The notes below the pieces were generated by a model. It did not search any database. It had not been told where the DNA came from and was given only the letters and a program-made list of their open reading frames with translations. This document shows, piece after piece, positions 24,086 to 30,212 of a stretch of DNA of 39,029 nt; positions within the stretch are counted from its first letter, which is position 1, and each line of letters opens with the position of its first letter. Source of the stretch: JAQUCI01 sp964553255 (GTDB taxonomy: Bacteria; Bacillota_I; Bacilli_A; Erysipelotrichales; Erysipelotrichaceae); the NCBI GenBank assembly GCA_964553255.1, contig CAZKJS010000010.1, positions 1 to 39,029 on the forward strand. The letters run 5' to 3'. A program made the translations under genes and the position numbers.

Positions 24086-24955
24086 ATGAGTACAAACAAT
24101 GTTTCGATAATAAAAGCGGATCATAACGCGCCTTACATTCGAGTTGATCTTAATATTGAATATGAATGTTATGAAAACAATAAACTAAACATTCATATCA
24201 TAAGACCAAGCGCCGATGAAAGTGCGCGTTTTCCGCTGATTGTTTTTTCACAAGGATCTTCTTGGTTTAAACAAGATATGGGAAAAGAGATCATCCAATT
24301 ATCATCATTTGCGAAACGGGGTTTTGTGATTGGACTAGCAGAATATCGATCAGTCAATGAATGTGGATTTCCAGCACAAATAATTGATACCAATAGTGCA
24401 ACTCGTTTTTTAATAAGTAACGCCGATAAGTATAATATTGATTCAAACAATGTATTTTTATGGGGAACTTCATCAGGTGGACATACAGTCTTAATGTGTG
24501 GGCTAACAAAAGAATTACGAGAGTTTAGTAAAGAAGATATTTTACAACAACCAATTAACTACAAAGCAATAATTGATTATTATGGTCCTACTGACATCAC
24601 AAAGCTAGTATCAGAAGAAGAGGCTTATAAATATGCTGGAATTGATTCACCATTACCCTTACTTATAAACAATGATAATATTTGGCATGCGCCAGAGATC
24701 ACAGATAAACTCATTCCAATGAAGTATATTGATGATAAAAAAAAGTGTCCTCCTATATTGATCGTACATGGTCTAGCTGATAGTATGGTCAATCACCAGC
24801 AAAGCATCGATCTATATGATGATATGATCAAAAAGGGTCAAAATGCTAAATTAATATTACTTGAAAACGCTGATCATGGGGGCGGTTGTTTTTGGACTGA
24901 TGACCTATTAAGCGAGATTGAAACATTTATTCGTGGTGTAATAATAAAACCGTAA
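24086..24955 (+). CDS. Alpha/beta hydrolase (BD-FAE/esterase-like)
   Basis: 289 aa, no signal peptide, probably cytoplasmic. The nucleophile elbow is GTSSG (127-131, Ser129), with the acid Asp232 in VHGLADSMV and the base His264 in NADHGGG, the order and spacing of the alpha/beta-hydrolase fold. PLIVFSQGSSWF carries the oxyanion-hole region. The whole resembles carboxylesterase/prolyl-oligopeptidase-like enzymes; substrate unknown. The ribosome binding site is AAGGCAGGTG. Confidence 0.85.
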   Translation: MSTNNVSIIKADHNAPYIRVDLNIEYECYENNKLNIHIIRPSADESARFPLIVFSQGSSWFKQDMGKEIIQLSSFAKRGFVIGLAEYRSVNECGFPAQIIDTNSATRFLISNADKYNIDSNNVFLWGTSSGGHTVLMCGLTKELREFSKEDILQQPINYKAIIDYYGPTDITKLVSEEEAYKYAGIDSPLPLLINNDNIWHAPEITDKLIPMKYIDDKKKCPPILIVHGLADSMVNHQQSIDLYDDMIKKGQNAKLILLENADHGGGCFWTDDLLSEIETFIRGVIIKP

Positions 24956-24972
24956 ATGCGAAATATCTTTTA

Positions 24973-25001
24973 TTGAAAATTGAAAAGTGGTGTGGTATCA
25001 T
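24973..25001 (+). promoter_or_regulatory. Promoter of tRNA-Lys
   Basis: TTGAAA (24973-24978), a 17-bp spacer, and TGG + TATCAT (-10 at 24996-25001, extended). The start would be near 25008, shortly before the tRNA 5' end. Confidence 0.75.
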
Positions 25002-25015
25002 TTATAAGCATATTT

Positions 25016-25091
25016 GACCTGTTAGCTCAGTTGGTAGAGCAACTGACTCTTAATCAGTGGGTCCAGGGTTCGAATCCCTGACGGGTCACCA
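25016..25091 (+). tRNA. tRNA-Lys(CTT)
   Basis: 76 nt with CCA encoded. Acceptor GACCTGT pairs with ACGGGTC (one G-T), discriminator A. D-arm TAGCTCAGTTGGTAGAGCA, anticodon stem ACTGA/TCAGT with loop CTCTTAA (anticodon CTT, reading AAG) and T-loop TTCGAAT. It is a single-gene unit with its own promoter and terminator. Confidence 0.96.
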
Positions 25092-25104
25092 GAGAATACA
25101 TAAG

Positions 25105-25129
25105 GATGTCAATAGTGACATCTTTTTTT
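25105..25129 (+). terminator. Terminator of tRNA-Lys
   Basis: A 7-bp stem GATGTCA/TGACATC (25105-25111 with 25116-25122) has loop ATAG and then seven T. Confidence 0.9.
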
Positions 25130-25160
25130 GTTGCTATTTTTGGCCTTCTTTATTTTTTCC

Positions 25161-25181
25161 TTATATTAGATTAAGATATAA
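25161..25181 (+). promoter_or_regulatory. AT-rich inverted repeat before the fur-like gene
   Basis: TTATAT (25161-25166) and ATATAA (25176-25181) are perfect inverted arms 9 bp apart, overlapping a candidate -10 TATATT (25162-25167) and ending just before AGGAGA. Position and size suit an autoregulatory Fur-family operator, but it does not match the classic 7-1-7 box. Confidence 0.3.
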
Positions 25182-25194
25182 ATAGGAGATAATC

Positions 25195-25635
25195 ATGAGT
25201 GATAAGCAAATTTACGAAAGTTTTCAAATAGCTAAAATAAAAAATACGAAACAACGAACAGCGATACTAACAATATTGGCTAATGTTGGTAAACCCTTAA
25301 CGGTGAGTGACATTTATAAAGAGATGCAAGCTCTTAAGATTGATGTTAATCTTTCGACGATTTATCGCTCTTTAGATATCATGAGCAATAAAGGATTGAT
25401 CACTAAGATAAGTAATCTTCAGGATAATAAAGCAATGTATGAAGTTAATCAAGGTATTCATCACCATTATCTATATTGTATTGGTTGTGAGAAAATCATA
25501 ACGATTGAACATTGCCCATTGATTGATTACGAAAATCAACTTTATATTAGTACGGGATACAAGATCATTGGACATAAATTAAACGTATTTGGTTATTGTC
25601 CATCTTGTCAGAAGAAAGCTAAAAATGACTTTTAA
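25195..25635 (+). CDS. Fur-family metalloregulator, possibly Zur-like
   Basis: 146 aa. The N-terminal winged helix reads NTKQRTAILTILANVGKPLTVSDIYKEM and VNLSTIYRSLDIMSNKGLI (recognition helix). The C-terminal metal domain has HHH (89-91), CIGC (95-98), His127 and CPSC (135-138); the two CxxC pairs form the structural Zn site. The phrase IEHCPL after the first CxxC recalls Zur proteins, but Fur or PerR cannot be excluded. It represses metal-uptake or stress genes when metal is bound. AGGAGATAATC precedes the ATG. Confidence 0.88.
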   Translation: MSDKQIYESFQIAKIKNTKQRTAILTILANVGKPLTVSDIYKEMQALKIDVNLSTIYRSLDIMSNKGLITKISNLQDNKAMYEVNQGIHHHYLYCIGCEKIITIEHCPLIDYENQLYISTGYKIIGHKLNVFGYCPSCQKKAKNDF

Positions 25636-25648
25636 GGAGTCATTTTTT
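25621..25648 (+). terminator. Terminator overlapping the fur-like stop codon
   Basis: AAAAATGACT (25621-25630) pairs with AGTCATTTTT (25638-25647), loop of 7 nt, continuing into a T-run. The last codons of the regulator gene are within the 5' arm. Confidence 0.8.
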
Positions 25649-25655
25649 CTTAATT

Positions 25656-25692
25656 AGCCAATATGAAAATAATGTAAACGGTATCATTGGCT
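25656..25692 (+). repeat. Inverted repeat in the hydrogenase upstream region
   Basis: AGCCAAT (25656-25662) and ATTGGCT (25686-25692) are perfect inverted arms 23 nt apart. With the following sites they make a dense palindromic control region. No regulator is assigned. Confidence 0.4.
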
Positions 25693-25696
25693 ATAT

Positions 25697-25714
25697 TTGT
25701 GAAATAATTAATAA
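25697..25714 (+). promoter_or_regulatory. Rex-like operator candidate, upstream site
   Basis: TTGTGAA-ATAA-TTAATAA has the 7-4-7 layout of Rex sites. I count 12 of 14 positions matching the clostridial form TTGTTAA-N4-TTAACAA as I recall it. The right arm lacks the CAA end. It lies upstream of the -10 at 25743 and overlaps a possible alternative -35. Confidence 0.35.
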
Positions 25715-25739
25715 TCATATACTCATTCTTAATCTTGCG

Positions 25740-25748
25740 TGATATAAT
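25740..25748 (+). promoter_or_regulatory. Extended -10 promoter of the hydrogenase operon
   Basis: TGA + perfect TATAAT (-10 at 25743-25748). No good -35 at 17 bp, which the extended -10 may offset or which may point to an activator. The start would be near 25755, giving a leader of about 60 nt. A second candidate is TTGTGA/TATACT (25697/25718) with a short 15-bp spacer. Confidence 0.6.
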
Positions 25749-25766
25749 GACTTAAAATCAATCTTG

Positions 25767-25784
25767 TTGTGATATTTTTAGCAA
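25767..25784 (+). promoter_or_regulatory. Rex-like operator candidate, downstream site
   Basis: TTGTGAT-ATTT-TTAGCAA keeps the 7-4-7 layout and both TTG...CAA ends. It falls at about +12 to +29 from the predicted start, where a bound repressor would block transcription. Rex senses NADH/NAD+ and controls hydrogenase and fermentation genes in clostridia. No rex gene is in the window. Confidence 0.4.
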
Positions 25785-25816
25785 CCACATTGGTTAAAAA
25801 TAAGGGGGATTAATGC

Positions 25817-26308
25817 ATGTTGAAATTAGGTGAAAGTGCAAAAAAGACAATCGATAAAATTGTTTTACGGCACATAGACCGACCGGGTCCAGTCAAACTG
25901 ATGCTTCATGATGTGCAACATGAACTTGGTTATATTCCTTTTGAGGCAATGGAAAAAATAGCTGATGCAACTAGTGCTTCAATTGCTGATGTATATGGTG
26001 TTGTTACATTCTATACGCAGTTTACGACTGAACCAAAAGGGAAACATATTATCAACGTTTGTATGGGTACAGCATGCTATGTTAATAATGCTCAAACATT
26101 ATTAGACAAGGTATTAGAACTAACTAATGCTCCAGTTAACGGTACAAGTACTGATGGTTTATTTTCAGTTGATGCTACTAGATGTTTGGGTGCTTGTGGC
26201 TTAGCTCCAGTAGCGATCATTGATGATAAAGTCTATGGATCTGCTTTAAAGTCTGGACAAGCTGAGGCTCGTATTAAAGAGATAATCATGGAGGAAAGGA
26301 AAGCCTAA
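25817..26308 (+). CDS. Hydrogenase NuoE-like [2Fe-2S] subunit (HydC/HndA type)
   Basis: 163 aa, the 24-kDa thioredoxin-like [2Fe-2S] fold. Ligands are Cys82 and Cys87 (CMGTAC) and Cys123 and Cys127 (CLGAC). The N-terminal helical part (RPGPVKLMLHDVQHELGYIP, SIADVYGVVTFYTQF) is also NuoE-like. In electron-bifurcating hydrogenases this subunit partners the NuoF-like HydB encoded at 30213. First gene of the operon: AAGGGGG lies 8 nt before ATG 25817; an ATG at 25813 is out of frame. Its stop overlaps the next ATG. Confidence 0.92.
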   Translation: MLKLGESAKKTIDKIVLRHIDRPGPVKLMLHDVQHELGYIPFEAMEKIADATSASIADVYGVVTFYTQFTTEPKGKHIINVCMGTACYVNNAQTLLDKVLELTNAPVNGTSTDGLFSVDATRCLGACGLAPVAIIDDKVYGSALKSGQAEARIKEIIMEERKA

Positions 26309-26673
26309 TGATGGTTTTGCGTGACATCTTAAAAGTTTTACAAGCAAACACGATCCATATCTGTGATCAAAAGGTCTTAGATAAGGAATACACTCATGTA
26401 TCTGTTGCGGATTTGATGAGCGATGCTTTGTCAATGGTCTGTTCTTCCGGTACAACGACCTTTCTTTTAACTGGCTTGGTAAACGCACAATCGATCAGAA
26501 CAGCTGAGATGCTTGATATTGACACGATTGTTTATGTTAGAAACAAGATGCCACAGGATGTTGATCTCCATATTGGTATGGATATCAACATGAATTTGTT
26601 CTCAACAGCCTTATCGATGTATGAGGCTTGTGGTTTACTATACGAAACAGGTATTAAGACGGCTACCAAATGA
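26308..26673 (+). CDS. DRTGG-like domain protein 1 of the hydrogenase operon
   Basis: 121 aa single-domain protein. VADLMSDALSMVCSSGTTTFLLTGLVNAQSIRTAEMLDIDTIVYVRNKMP resembles the DRTGG domains found beside clostridial [FeFe]-hydrogenases and fused to CBS domains or phosphotransacetylase. No catalytic residues are evident; ligand binding or regulation is inferred. Its ATG overlaps the previous stop (TAATG) and its TGA overlaps the next ATG, so translation is tightly coupled. Confidence 0.75.
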   Translation: MMVLRDILKVLQANTIHICDQKVLDKEYTHVSVADLMSDALSMVCSSGTTTFLLTGLVNAQSIRTAEMLDIDTIVYVRNKMPQDVDLHIGMDINMNLFSTALSMYEACGLLYETGIKTATK

Positions 26674-27080
26674 TGAAATACAGCTATGAGATCATCAAAG
26701 ACGACTTTGCATGTGCTGGACGAGTTTCAAGTCAGATCAAAAAGATATTGAAACAGTTAGATTTTGAACCTGAAGTTTTACGTCGGATGTCGATAGCCTG
26801 TTATGAAGCAGAGATCAATATGATAATCCACTCATATGGTGGTGTGATCACATTGAAGGTTGACGATAAAGTTAGATTAGTGTTTGCAGATAAAGGACCA
26901 GGAATCAAGGATATCGCATTAGCGATGCAACCTGGATACTCAACGGCGGATGAAAAAGCTCGTGAATTAGGATTTGGTGCAGGAATGGGTTTACCCAACA
27001 TAAAGAAAGTCAGCGATGAGTTTGATATTGAATCTAGCGAGAAAGGAACGATCCTTACATTGGGGTTTAACGTACTATGA
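26670..27080 (+). CDS. HATPase-domain protein (anti-sigma/RsbW-like) 1
   Basis: 136 aa GHKL ATPase domain without a histidine phosphoacceptor domain. The N-box is YEAEINMIIHSYGG (about 44-57), the G1 box DKGPGI (about 74-79) and the G2 box GFGAGMGLPNIKK (about 101-113), all intact. Such stand-alone domains act as serine kinases of the RsbW/SpoIIAB kind. Here, next to an H-cluster sensor-like gene, it may transmit a redox or H2 signal (inference). ATGA overlaps on both sides. Confidence 0.85.
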   Translation: MMKYSYEIIKDDFACAGRVSSQIKKILKQLDFEPEVLRRMSIACYEAEINMIIHSYGGVITLKVDDKVRLVFADKGPGIKDIALAMQPGYSTADEKARELGFGAGMGLPNIKKVSDEFDIESSEKGTILTLGFNVL

Positions 27081-28273
27081 CGGTAATCAGCTACACTTTA
27101 GAGAAATGTCAAAAATGCATGAAGTGTTTACATGCTTGTCCAACCGGAGCAATTTCGCTTTTAGATGCGCGCGTAAAGATTGATAACGAAAAGTGCACTA
27201 ACTGCGCTACCTGTATTGAAGCTTGTGTTTTCCAAGGTTTACAAGCTAAAGGAAGTACTTTAACTGATTTGGAAAACTACGAGCATACCATCGCCCTAGT
27301 ATCAACCGCGGTTTTAGGTGAATGTCCTTCACTTGAACAAGTTGAAGAATTAATGATGGCAATTAAAAAACTAGGCTTTGATGAAGTAATTAATCTTAGT
27401 AGTTATGATGGGGCAATGTATGATGAAATGATTAGATACATTGGTGTAAATCATCAACAAACAACGTTAATAACATCATTTTGTCCAACTATCAATCGAT
27501 TGATTGAAGTTAAATATCCAATCTTATTAAGCAATATCATTCCGATTGATTATATTAGTGAAGTTGCGGCTCGTGATATTAGAAAAAGAGAAGATATACC
27601 AAAAAACACTGGTATATTCCTATTGTGTGAGTGTGTTGCCAAGCTTACTTTAGCTAAGTATCCTTATGGCAATAAATACTCGGCAATTGACCATGCCATG
27701 GTCATAGCGGATATTTTTCCACAAATATCACGTAATTTAAGTAATGAACGTTTAAAGACAACAGTTAATGCTAATGGTTTACGCAATGTAACGTCAAATC
27801 TATATGCAAGTGGATTTAAAAACAAGAATATTGTCGTGGCTGATGGTTTAGCTAAAGTTGTAACAGCGCTTGAACTGGCAGAGTTTGATCGTCTTAAGGA
27901 TTGTGATCTGTTATTCTTATCTAACTGTATCAATGGCTGTATTGGTGGTAATCTTTTGTGGGGCAATCCATTTAGTAGTTCTAACAACGTTCATCATCTA
28001 ATTAAACAAGGTAACGATGACATCGCCGCTATCAATAACAATGATCTGTATGGTGTTGCGATTGCTAGTGCTTTTAATGAAAAAAGGTCTTTACAAACAA
28101 GATTGGCTAATTTTATTAAGATAAATGAGATTGTTGAACAATTACCAGGATTTGATTGTGGAGCGTGTGGGTTTCATTCATGTCGAGCGATGGCTGAAGA
28201 AATCATCGCTAATAGAGCTGATCTTGATGATTGTCGCATATTAAAGGGTGGTGAAACAAATGAAAGTAAGTGA
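27077..28273 (+). CDS. HydS-like [FeFe]-hydrogenase homologue, putative sensor
   Basis: 398 aa. Two [4Fe-4S] ferredoxin sites (Cys11/14/17/21 and Cys40/43/46/50) are followed by a shortened H-cluster domain and a C-terminal Fe-S domain of the CGAC type (Cys361/364/369/386). L1 reads TSFCP (133-137), L2 LCECVAK with Cys186, L3 NCINGCIGG with Cys284 and Cys288. All four expected H-cluster ligands remain, but the proton-transfer Cys of TSCCP is Phe135. Known sensory hydrogenases (HydS) also lose this residue. It is not a NAD(P)-linked catalytic subunit. The TGA stop lies inside the next gene. Confidence 0.82.
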   Translation: MTVISYTLEKCQKCMKCLHACPTGAISLLDARVKIDNEKCTNCATCIEACVFQGLQAKGSTLTDLENYEHTIALVSTAVLGECPSLEQVEELMMAIKKLGFDEVINLSSYDGAMYDEMIRYIGVNHQQTTLITSFCPTINRLIEVKYPILLSNIIPIDYISEVAARDIRKREDIPKNTGIFLLCECVAKLTLAKYPYGNKYSAIDHAMVIADIFPQISRNLSNERLKTTVNANGLRNVTSNLYASGFKNKNIVVADGLAKVVTALELAEFDRLKDCDLLFLSNCINGCIGGNLLWGNPFSSSNNVHHLIKQGNDDIAAINNNDLYGVAIASAFNEKRSLQTRLANFIKINEIVEQLPGFDCGACGFHSCRAMAEEIIANRADLDDCRILKGGETNESK

Positions 28274-28592
28274 ACTAGCAAAAACAACTAACTGGCAATT
28301 ATTCGCTAATTCTGATTCTCAAGATAAAGAAATCAAAGGCGTTTATGTCGGCGATCTATTAAGTTGGGTAATGGGACATGGTCAACATGATCAAGCGTGG
28401 ATCACTATTCAAGCGCATAGCAATGTTATTGCGGTAGCGGTACTTAAAGAGTTTGCTTGTCTTATTATTTGTGAGAACAGCGAAGTAAGTACAGACTTTA
28501 TTAAACAAGCAATGCTTGAGGATATACCATTGTTTGTTTCTGGACAATCAGCGTATGAAGTTTGCAAGACTTTGATTAAGCTTGGTATTTAG
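28260..28592 (+). CDS. DRTGG-like domain protein 2 of the hydrogenase operon
   Basis: 110 aa from ATG 28260, with AAAGGGTGG upstream; an in-frame GTG at 28248 lies within that site. IKGVYVGDLLSWVMGHGQHDQAWITIQAHSNVIAVAVLKEFACLIICE matches the DRTGG-like proteins of hydrogenase clusters. It is distinct in sequence from the first copy at 26308. It overlaps the HydS-like gene by 14 nt and ends 1 nt before the PHP gene. Role unknown. Confidence 0.75.
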   Translation: MKVSELAKTTNWQLFANSDSQDKEIKGVYVGDLLSWVMGHGQHDQAWITIQAHSNVIAVAVLKEFACLIICENSEVSTDFIKQAMLEDIPLFVSGQSAYEVCKTLIKLGI

Positions 28593-28593
28593 T

Positions 28594-29289
28594 ATGTATT
28601 ATGATTTGCACATCCATTCAACATTATCAGCTTGTGCTGATGATGATATGACACCAAACAACATTATTAATATGGCTGTGCTCAAGGGGTTGGATCTTAT
28701 AGCTGTTTGTGATCACAACACCACTAAACAACAAGAATGGTTGGCTAAAGCTGCAATAGGTAAAAACATAAGTTTAATTTATGGGATTGAAGTTCAAACA
28801 AAAGAAGAAGTACATGTCTTGGCTTACTTTAAAGAACTATGTGATTGTAAGGCGTTTGGTAAACTAATTGATCAAAAGATACCTGTAATCAAAAACAATC
28901 CACAATACTTCGGTCATCAATATGTGGTCGATGTCTATGACAAAGTTGTTTATCAAGAAGAGCGTTTACTGTTAAATAGTGTGAACATGACGATTGAAGA
29001 AGTTGAGATCGCAGTGCATAAGTATCAGGGTAGTTTTGTATTAGCACATGCGCTAGATCGTCAAAACAGTATTATTACACAACTGGGTTTTATTCCTTTA
29101 CATCTTAAGATTGACGCTGTGGAGATAAAGAATATCCAACAAAAAGAAATCTTATTAGAGAATCATAAATGGTTAAAAGATACCATATGGTTGATCAATT
29201 CGGATGCTCATCAATTAAAAGACATTAATGAAAGAGTAAATAAGATAACACATCAAGAATTAAAGCGTCTGTTAAGGAATGAATCATGA
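28594..29289 (+). CDS. PHP-domain metal-dependent phosphoesterase
   Basis: 231 aa. Metal-site motifs in order: HIHS (His6, His8), CDHN (Asp40, His41), GIEV (Glu66), LAHALDR (His152) and SDAH (Asp204, His206), so the PHP active site looks complete. PHP enzymes hydrolyse phosphate esters; the substrate here is unknown, possibly a nucleotide or a phosphoprotein partner of the HATPases (inference). The start is ATG 28594, since MYYDLHIHS matches the family; its ribosome binding site is weak, suggesting coupling. TGA overlaps ATG 29286. Confidence 0.85.
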   Translation: MYYDLHIHSTLSACADDDMTPNNIINMAVLKGLDLIAVCDHNTTKQQEWLAKAAIGKNISLIYGIEVQTKEEVHVLAYFKELCDCKAFGKLIDQKIPVIKNNPQYFGHQYVVDVYDKVVYQEERLLLNSVNMTIEEVEIAVHKYQGSFVLAHALDRQNSIITQLGFIPLHLKIDAVEIKNIQQKEILLENHKWLKDTIWLINSDAHQLKDINERVNKITHQELKRLLRNES

Positions 29290-29852
29290 TGCAAGATCTA
29301 GCTATGTATATCCTTGATTTGGCTAATAACGCTATTAAAGCGCAAGCTCGTAATATTAAGATTTATCTTGAAAGCAATGATGAAGAAGATAGCTTGGTAT
29401 TAACGATTGAAGATGACGGCTGTGGTATGGGTGAGGAAATGCTTTCAAAGGTAACCGATCCCGTCTGTACAACTAGATCAACCAGAAGAGTAAGATGAGT
29501 TGTAGCGGTTGAACAAGCATTGCCTGACCAAAGTGAGGATAAACTTGAAATATATTCAAAGCTAGATGTTGGAACAACGATCAGTATTACGATTAAAAAG
29601 TCACATATCGATACGCCGCCACTTGGTGATATCGCTGAAACGATGATGGCTTTGATTCATGAGGATAAGGATAAAGAATACTATTTAAGGTTTAAACAAA
29701 ATGACTTAGAGTTTATCTTTGATACCGTACAAGTAAAAGAGATATTAGGTGATATGAGTATTAATGATCCGAAAATACTGTTATGGATCAAAGAATATAT
29801 AAATGAGTCAATTACTCAAATGAGGGAGGATAAAAATGAAATCGTTGGCTGA
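29286..29852 (+). pseudogene. HATPase-domain protein 2, interrupted by in-frame UGA
   Basis: The 5' part (71 codons) has the N-box LDLANNAIKAQARNIKIYLE and G1 box DDGCGM, then reads TDPVCTTRSTRRVR and stops at TGA 29496-29498. The same frame continues to 29852 with the rest of a HATPase fold (EDKLEIYSKLDVGTTISITI) and a C-terminal extension. The G2 box GLGLPLF expected right after TRRV is exactly what is replaced (R-stop-VVAVE), with no net length change. Clustered base differences over about 40 nt suggest sequence error; true decay is the alternative. It would otherwise be a kinase-like partner of the operon. Confidence 0.7.
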
Positions 29853-30201
29853 ACTGCAAAAACTTCGTGATGAAGCAAAAAAGAAAATTGAAATGCGAGA
29901 TGGTGAAAGTGATTATCGCGTTATCGTTGGTATGGCAACTTGTGGTATCGCTGCAGGGGCAAGACCAGTATTAAACGCTTTAGTTAATGAAGCTGCTCAG
30001 GGTGGATACTCATGTATCATCGCTCAAACAGGATGTATCGGTATGTGTACATTAGAGCCGATCGTAGAAGTCTTTGACAAAGATGGCGCTAAAACCACTT
30101 ATGTCTTAGTCACTGCTGAAAAAGCGATTGAGATCATGCGTGAACATGTTGCCAACGGTAAGATCGTTGAAAAATATACGATCGGTACAGTTAAGAAGTA
30201 A
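29836..30201 (+). CDS. HndB-like thioredoxin-fold [2Fe-2S] protein
   Basis: 121 aa. SLAELQKLRDEAKKKIEMR, VGMATCGIAAGARPVLNAL and AQTGCIGMCTLEPIVEV match the small ferredoxin-like subunit between hydrogenase regulatory genes and NuoF-like subunits. Candidate ligands are Cys36, Cys67 and Cys71 with Cys60. It probably carries electrons within the bifurcating complex. AGGGAGGATAAAA precedes ATG 29836; it overlaps the end of the interrupted HATPase frame by 17 nt. Confidence 0.88.
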   Translation: MKSLAELQKLRDEAKKKIEMRDGESDYRVIVGMATCGIAAGARPVLNALVNEAAQGGYSCIIAQTGCIGMCTLEPIVEVFDKDGAKTTYVLVTAEKAIEIMREHVANGKIVEKYTIGTVKK

Positions 30202-30212
30202 GGGGATATAAA

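Noticed and set aside
29496..29498. Recoded UGA (Trp or selenocysteine) in the second HATPase
   Set aside because: UGA ends several other genes in the same operon, the expected residue here is Leu of GLGL, no SECIS-like hairpin was noticed, and neighbouring residues are also wrong.
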